Part shown: one piece after another, positions 60,183-64,000 of the stretch
Position numbering within the stretch: position 1 is the stretch's first letter
Layout of the letters: every line of letters begins with the position of its first letter
Assembly (NCBI RefSeq): GCF_027125355.1
Contig: NZ_CP114052.1
Coordinates: 1,364,001 to 1,428,000 of the forward strand
Length of the DNA: 64,000 nt
From: Peptostreptococcus equinus
Lineage (GTDB): Bacteria; Bacillota; Clostridia; Peptostreptococcales; Peptostreptococcaceae
Direction of reading: 5' to 3'
Program-made: the position numbers and the translations under genes
The notes under the pieces: model-generated
Seen by the model: the letters and a program-made list of their open reading frames with translations, nothing else
What the model was told of the DNA's origin: nothing
Database searches by the model: none

Positions 60183-60235
60183 CTTTCCTCCTAAAAAACT
60201 ATTTAATTTTTTACTATAATAATAACTCTCAAAAT

Positions 60236-60272
60236 AAAAAAAGACCTCAAACTATAGTAGTCAGAAAGTCTT
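60236..60272 (-). terminator. Riboswitch expression-platform terminator
   Basis: On the minus strand AAGACTTTC pairs with TTGAGGTCTT (with G-U pairs) and is followed by seven T. It lies between the purine aptamer (60298-60360) and pbuX, so ligand binding would favour this terminator. Confidence 0.8.
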
Positions 60273-60297
60273 ATAAATATATATAAACGCGATCTAA

Positions 60298-60360
60298 CTC
60301 ATTGTCTATTTTTTACGGTTATAGGTAGAAACGCCCTGCCATATCCAGAGCATAAATGAG
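60298..60360 (-). promoter_or_regulatory. Guanine-class purine riboswitch aptamer
   Basis: On the minus strand P1 is closed by CTCAT...ATGAG. The conserved three-way-junction and loop sequences follow: GGATATGGC, then CGTTTCTACC, ACCGTAAA and GACAATGAG. The specificity base is C (GAC rather than GAT), so the ligand is guanine, xanthine-related or hypoxanthine rather than adenine. A terminator expression platform follows before pbuX-xpt. Confidence 0.92.
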
Positions 60361-60389
60361 TAAATTTATTATTTAGTAAGTGTAGTTCT

Positions 60390-60418
60390 ATTCTATACTA
60401 AATATAATTGTTTGTCTA
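60390..60418 (-). promoter_or_regulatory. Promoter of the riboswitch-pbuX-xpt unit
   Basis: On the minus strand TAGACA (60413-60418), 17-base spacer, TAGAAT (60390-60395); the transcript would begin about 20 bases before the aptamer. Confidence 0.65.
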
Positions 60419-60435
60419 TACCATCACATATAAAA

Positions 60436-60486
60436 TGTATATATTTTTATAAAAACGTACGTATTTTTATGAAAATATATATATTT
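60436..60486. repeat. Imperfect AT-rich palindrome around an ACGTACGT core
   Basis: Arms of about 20 bases (TTTTTATAAAAACGT and ACGTATTTTTATGAAAA) meet at an 8-bp ACGTACGT palindrome. It lies just upstream of the pbuX promoter and downstream of the DUF134 gene. It could be an operator or UP element, or only a chance AT-rich repeat. Confidence 0.4.
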
Positions 60487-60520
60487 TTTCAACTCTTATT
60501 AACAGATGACTAGCTTATAT

Positions 60521-60548
60521 AAAAAAGGAATCAATTAAATTGATTCCT
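60521..60548 (-). terminator. Terminator overlapping the DUF134 stop codon
   Basis: The stem AGGAATCAA/TTGATTCCT (60526-60534 with 60540-60548) is followed on the minus strand by TTTTTT. The stem contains the last codons and the stop of the DUF134 gene. Confidence 0.8.
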
Positions 60549-60903
60549 CTTCTATTAATAATTTGTCTTCTCTTTTCTCACAATACAAATCGCAGCTTTC
60601 ATGAATTCCGTCGCAAATTCTATATTCTCCGCCATCAATAAAAAGTAATTTGCCTTCTATGATTGCTTTAGCTATTTTCTTTCTTGCATTATTATATATA
60701 CCTTGTACAGTTGTTCTAGCTACTTTCATTTGTTTAGCGCATCGCTCTTGATTAAACCCTTCAAAGTCAATTAATCTAATTGATTCATACTCGTCTATTG
60801 TTAAGTTTACAGTGTTATTATCGCCTATCCTTAGATCGATTGGTCCGAATGTGCTTATTTTGGGAAGAGAGCAAACATTTCTCCATTTTATAGGCCTCGG
60901 CAT
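60535..60903 (-). CDS. DUF134 family DNA-binding protein
   Basis: A 122-residue predicted DNA-binding protein of the DUF134 family. It starts MPRPIKWRNVCSLPKISTFG, has TIDEYESIRLIDFEGFNQER, and then an HTH CAKQMKVARTTVQGIYNNAR. Four or five cysteines in the tail (CDGIHESCDLYCEKR) could bind a metal or cluster. The start is ATG 60901-60903 behind GGAGGG; an ATG at 60915 overlaps that site. It has its own extended -10 promoter and a terminator, so it is monocistronic. Targets are unknown; relatives are often near iron-molybdenum cofactor-like or antiporter genes. Confidence 0.86.
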   Translation of the reverse strand: MPRPIKWRNVCSLPKISTFGPIDLRIGDNNTVNLTIDEYESIRLIDFEGFNQERCAKQMKVARTTVQGIYNNARKKIAKAIIEGKLLFIDGGEYRICDGIHESCDLYCEKREDKLLIEEESI

Positions 60904-60938
60904 TTTTCCCTCCATTTTTTTAGTAATTTTCTTATAGT

Positions 60939-60966
60939 ATTATACCACACTTTAAGTTATTTTCAA
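60939..60966 (-). promoter_or_regulatory. Promoter of the DUF134 gene
   Basis: On the minus strand TTGAAA (60961-60966), 16-base spacer, TATAAT (60939-60944) with an extended TG element, about 36 bases upstream of the ATG. Confidence 0.7.
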
Positions 60967-61053
60967 GTATATTACCTATCAAAAGCTCAAAAATGCACTT
61001 TTTTTTTTATAAATTTTAATGAAATAAATTATATTTTGACACATTTTATCCCT

Positions 61054-62664
61054 TTAATAATTTTTTTGCTTTAATTTACTAATAAATACTTCATCTTGAT
61101 TTTCAAAGCATACATCCCCATTTGGCAATATAATCTGACTATTTCTTTCTATCATTATTATTTTCCTATCATCAAGTATGTTTATATCTGTTATCTTTTT
61201 TCCAAACCATTCATGATCTTCATCTATAACTATTTTTCTTACATCTATACTTGAATTGTCACTAGAATATTCTATTGCACTAAGAACTATTCTATCTCCT
61301 TCTTTTAAAACCAGTTCTCCATCTGGAAGTATTGGTTTGTTGTTTCTATTTACTAATATTATTCTTATATCTTTTGGAAAAGTAAATTCTTTTATCTTTC
61401 TATTAAGCCATGGACTTTCTTTTCCAACCTTGCTAATTATAAAACCAATGTTTTTGTCAGATACATAATCATTGAACGTTGATAGTATATTTCCTTTTTC
61501 ATTAAGCATACTCGCCTTTTTGACTACTATAGGTAAAAATCCTCCTTGTAGTACCAGTGATATTAACACTACCAAAGCGACTATATTATAAATATCAGTA
61601 TTCAATTCTATACCGCTATTAATTGCACTAATTGCAAAAACTATAGACGCTGCACCTCTTATCCCAGCCATTGATGTTACAATCAGCCATCCTTTATCCT
61701 TATATTTATAGAAAAATGGCAATATAGATATAGGTCTTGATACCAGTATTATAAATAATACTATAGACAAGCTAACTGGAAATAATTCTAATAAATTACT
61801 TGGTTTTACTAATAATCCCAATAAGAAAAACAATACTAATTGAAATAAAGATGTTAAACCATCAAAAAAATGTACCATTTCTTGTTTTCCGTCAAAATTT
61901 TCTCTTCCTAATATCATCCCTACTATATAAACAGATAAAAATCCATTACCACCTAATACATTGGCACAATTATAAGAAAGAAGTGCTATTGCAATAAATA
62001 CAATTTGGTTCAAATTTTCATTATATTTCGTTTGCTTGTTAATATAAATAGACATTAATTTAGCTATAATCATAGCCACTAAAATACCTATTATTATCTC
62101 TTTTATTAGAAAGATTACTCCGTTTGAAATACCAAAATTTCCCTGTAAAAATAATATTGCCATCAATGTACATATATAAGCAAAAGGATCATTACTTCCA
62201 GATTCAATCTCCAATAATGAGTCTAGATTATACTTTAATGATAAATTATTATATCTCAATATATTGAACAAAGAAGCCGCATCTGTAGACCCAAGAATGC
62301 TTGCTAATAATGCTGCTTCACCAATTCCCAACTTAAAAACATAGTGTAAAAAAATTGTTAACAAAAATATGTTTACTATTACACCAAAGGAAGCAAGTAT
62401 GAAGGCATCTTTCATAACTTTTTTTGCTTTTTGTAAATTAGTTCCAAATCCTCCATAAAACATTATAAAAATCAATGCCACTATACATATATATTCTATA
62501 ATTTTCTTATTTACTATTAAAGGATGTAATATTGAAGCATTGCCTGATACAACTCCCATCATAAGAAATAAAAATAATACAGGTATACCAAATTTTGCAC
62601 TTATCTTTTCTATGAATATAGAAAATAATATTATTAAACTTACTATAATTAAGTATATTTCCAT
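61054..62664 (-). CDS. CPA1-type K+/H+ antiporter with two TrkA_C domains (CvrA/NhaP2-like)
   Basis: A 536-residue antiporter. Residues 1 to about 385 form 12-13 membrane helices, with the core motifs LGSTDAASLF and LEIESGSNDPFAY expected for CPA1 K+/H+ exchangers of the CvrA/NhaP2 type. GIRGAASIVFAI is the later conserved helix. The cytoplasmic tail has two TrkA_C-like modules (about 400-465: LNRKIKEFTFPKDIRIILVN, GDRIVLSA; about 470-536: WFGKKITDINI, DEVFISKL). Such domains usually bind nucleotides such as c-di-AMP. Likely role: potassium or volume homeostasis. It is monocistronic and divergent from the CWB2 gene. Confidence 0.9.
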   Translation of the reverse strand: MEIYLIIVSLIILFSIFIEKISAKFGIPVLFLFLMMGVVSGNASILHPLIVNKKIIEYICIVALIFIMFYGGFGTNLQKAKKVMKDAFILASFGVIVNIFLLTIFLHYVFKLGIGEAALLASILGSTDAASLFNILRYNNLSLKYNLDSLLEIESGSNDPFAYICTLMAILFLQGNFGISNGVIFLIKEIIIGILVAMIIAKLMSIYINKQTKYNENLNQIVFIAIALLSYNCANVLGGNGFLSVYIVGMILGRENFDGKQEMVHFFDGLTSLFQLVLFFLLGLLVKPSNLLELFPVSLSIVLFIILVSRPISILPFFYKYKDKGWLIVTSMAGIRGAASIVFAISAINSGIELNTDIYNIVALVVLISLVLQGGFLPIVVKKASMLNEKGNILSTFNDYVSDKNIGFIISKVGKESPWLNRKIKEFTFPKDIRIILVNRNNKPILPDGELVLKEGDRIVLSAIEYSSDNSSIDVRKIVIDEDHEWFGKKITDINILDDRKIIMIERNSQIILPNGDVCFENQDEVFISKLKQKNY

Positions 62665-62769
62665 AAAAATCCTTTCTATATCTAAATTTTAACAATTAAA
62701 AAATCTCAAATTTTGCTATATTAATATATATTCCCATATTATATTCAAATAATTGCAAATTGTATTATT

Positions 62770-62797
62770 TTTGTAATAAATTATCTATTATTATAAT
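62770..62797 (+). promoter_or_regulatory. Candidate promoter of the CWB2 protein gene
   Basis: TTTGTA (62770-62775), 16-base spacer, TATAAT (62792-62797). A small stem ATTCT/AGAAT (62812-62826) follows in the leader before the AAGGAG ribosome-binding site. Confidence 0.45.
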
Positions 62798-62847
62798 AAT
62801 TTAAAAATGTTATTCTTATATGAGAATAATCTAAAAGGAGAATTTTT

Positions 62848-63852
62848 ATGAAAAAAATTTTTAAAAAAGCACTTATAATATCATGTATTTTGCCATTAAC
62901 ACTCCCATCTGCAAACGCCTTTGCACAAGTCAGTAGCGTAAAAAGAGTATCTGGTAACTCAAGATACGAAACAGCAATAAAACTAAGTAACACTTATTTT
63001 GCCGATACTAGTAAAGTAACATTTGCTATAGTTGCAAGCGGTGAAACATATCCTGACGCCTTAATAGGTGGAAGTTTGGCTGCACAAGAAAGTGCTCCTG
63101 TTCTTCTAACATACAAATCAAGTGTACCTGCAGGATTGGTTTCAGAATTAAAAAGACTACAACCAGATCACATATTTTTATTAGGTGGCCCAAATACTAT
63201 AACAGATACTGTATTAACATCATTGAAAAAGCAAACAGGAATAGCTATTGATAGAATTTATGGTAACGATAGAATTCAAACTGGAGATGAAATAAATGCT
63301 CTAAGAGCTACACTTGCTGGTATGGATGAAGCAGATTTTGAAAAAATTTCAGATCCGACTCTATTTGCTTGTGTAAATGCATATAATTTCCATGACTCTC
63401 TTTACAGTGCACCATATTACGGAATAATGACTTCAGATCAGGGAATTGGATTTTTAAGCTTAGCCCCATCAACTATATACGAAAAAAATATAGATTTTGG
63501 TGAAGCAATTGGTGATATAAAGGTAGTTAGAGATGGGACTAATTCAATGATAATTACTAAGGGTTCAGACAGGTATGAATCATCTGTTAAAATTGCAGAA
63601 AAATATACTAATGAACTAAATCTTAATCCAGATACCGTAATACTTACTAGCGGTGAAAATTATCCTGATGGATTAGGTGCCTCTTCTTTAGTTGGACTTT
63701 ATGAAGCTCCAATTTTATTAACACAAAAAGATGTATTAAGTACATATGTTAAAAATTACATTTCAAAGCACAAGATTAAAAATGTCATTATTGTAGGTGG
63801 TCCAAATTCAGTATCTGATAATCTTGTATCTCAGATAAAGGCTATTAAATAG
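62848..63852 (+). CDS. Secreted cell-wall protein built of three CWB2 repeats
   Basis: A 334-residue exported protein. The signal peptide ends near NAFA (residue 26). The rest is three cell-wall-binding repeats type 2, which anchor S-layer-type proteins of Clostridioides to an anionic wall polymer. Repeat 1 (about 31-130) has RVSGNSRYETAIKLS and IFLLGGPNTITD; repeat 3 (about 240-334) has GSDRYESSVKIAEKY and VIIVGGPNSVSD. The middle repeat (about 135-235) is diverged: it keeps IYGNDRIQT but has CVNAYNFHDSLYSAPYYG and no clear GGP motif. There is no additional functional domain. AAGGAG lies ahead of the ATG, and a perfect terminator follows. Function beyond wall binding is unknown. Confidence 0.92.
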   Translation: MKKIFKKALIISCILPLTLPSANAFAQVSSVKRVSGNSRYETAIKLSNTYFADTSKVTFAIVASGETYPDALIGGSLAAQESAPVLLTYKSSVPAGLVSELKRLQPDHIFLLGGPNTITDTVLTSLKKQTGIAIDRIYGNDRIQTGDEINALRATLAGMDEADFEKISDPTLFACVNAYNFHDSLYSAPYYGIMTSDQGIGFLSLAPSTIYEKNIDFGEAIGDIKVVRDGTNSMIITKGSDRYESSVKIAEKYTNELNLNPDTVILTSGENYPDGLGASSLVGLYEAPILLTQKDVLSTYVKNYISKHKIKNVIIVGGPNSVSDNLVSQIKAIK

Positions 63853-63910
63853 AAAATAAACACATATTTATGTTATAAAAACTTTAATGCAAGTAAGCAT
63901 TATACAAATG

Positions 63911-63940
63911 AAGCGTAGCACTTAAGTGCTACGCTTTTAC
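63911..63940 (+). terminator. Terminator after the CWB2 protein gene
   Basis: A perfect 26-base palindrome (13-bp arms 63911-63923 and 63924-63936; core TAGCACTTAAGTGCTA) running into T residues, 58 bases after the stop. The last 60 bases of the window show nothing further. Confidence 0.88.
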
Positions 63941-64000
63941 TTTAACTATATAAATTTCATTTTTATAATAACCCATTATAATCTTTATTGGTAAATTACA

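Overview
The window is a low-GC, Gram-positive, anaerobe-type bacterial chromosome segment. Several things point to the Peptostreptococcaceae, most likely Peptostreptococcus. The 16S gene (minus strand, 44236-45754) reads, from memory, much like Peptostreptococcus anaerobius/stomatis 16S. The window also has a CWB2-type cell-wall protein as in Clostridioides, pyruvate formate-lyase with its activase, and AddAB/SbcCD repair genes of Firmicute type. No database search was run, so the genus is an inference. I see no phage, transposon, integron or CRISPR array; most of the segment looks like ordinary core chromosome.

Layout from left to right. 1-2.0 kb: two tandem AEC-family carriers. 2-3 kb: an orphan sigma-70 family factor. 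3.2-5.9 kb: a metal-responsive operon (ArsR/SmtB repressor plus P1B ATPase) with a textbook promoter and 26-bp palindromic operator. 6-8 kb: a secreted SH3b/NlpC-P60 hydrolase with an 18-residue repeat region. 8.3-11.6 kb: polA-coaE. 11.8-15.5 kb: tRNA-Leu(CAA), a predicted small RNA, LysR, DUF896 and MocR regulators, and an unassigned structured leader. 15.5-21.4 kb: a CcpA-like regulator, acpP, an NdpA-type protein, an RluA-type pseudouridine synthase, nadK and a CorC/HlyC protein.

21.5-38.2 kb holds a seven-gene leftward operon for DNA-end processing. It runs, in transcription order, from an unrecognised 635-residue protein through a UvrD-like helicase, a stand-alone PD-(D/E)XK nuclease, addB and addA to sbcD and sbcC. 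The first three genes look like a second, split AddAB-like machine placed ahead of the genuine one. They are the strongest candidate here for a poorly described system. 38.3-40.6 kb has two tandem CDF metal exporters.

40.7-46.2 kb is a complete rRNA operon read leftward (16S-23S-5S, no spacer tRNA). It has two near-consensus promoters, flanking processing stems and clustered terminator hairpins. Divergent from it, 46.9-49.9 kb carries pflB-pflA. 50-52.4 kb encodes an ABC importer of unknown substrate. 52.5-58.2 kb is a folate block: pabA-pabB-pabC, folE, an HD-domain protein, folP and a folB-folK fusion. It covers p-aminobenzoate and pterin synthesis up to dihydropteroate, and an HD hydrolase sits where a dihydroneopterin-triphosphate phosphatase would be expected. 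58.3-60.4 kb is a xanthine permease/xanthine phosphoribosyltransferase operon behind a guanine-class riboswitch with its terminator. The right end has a DUF134 regulator, a K+/H+-type antiporter with TrkA_C domains, and a divergent secreted CWB2 protein.
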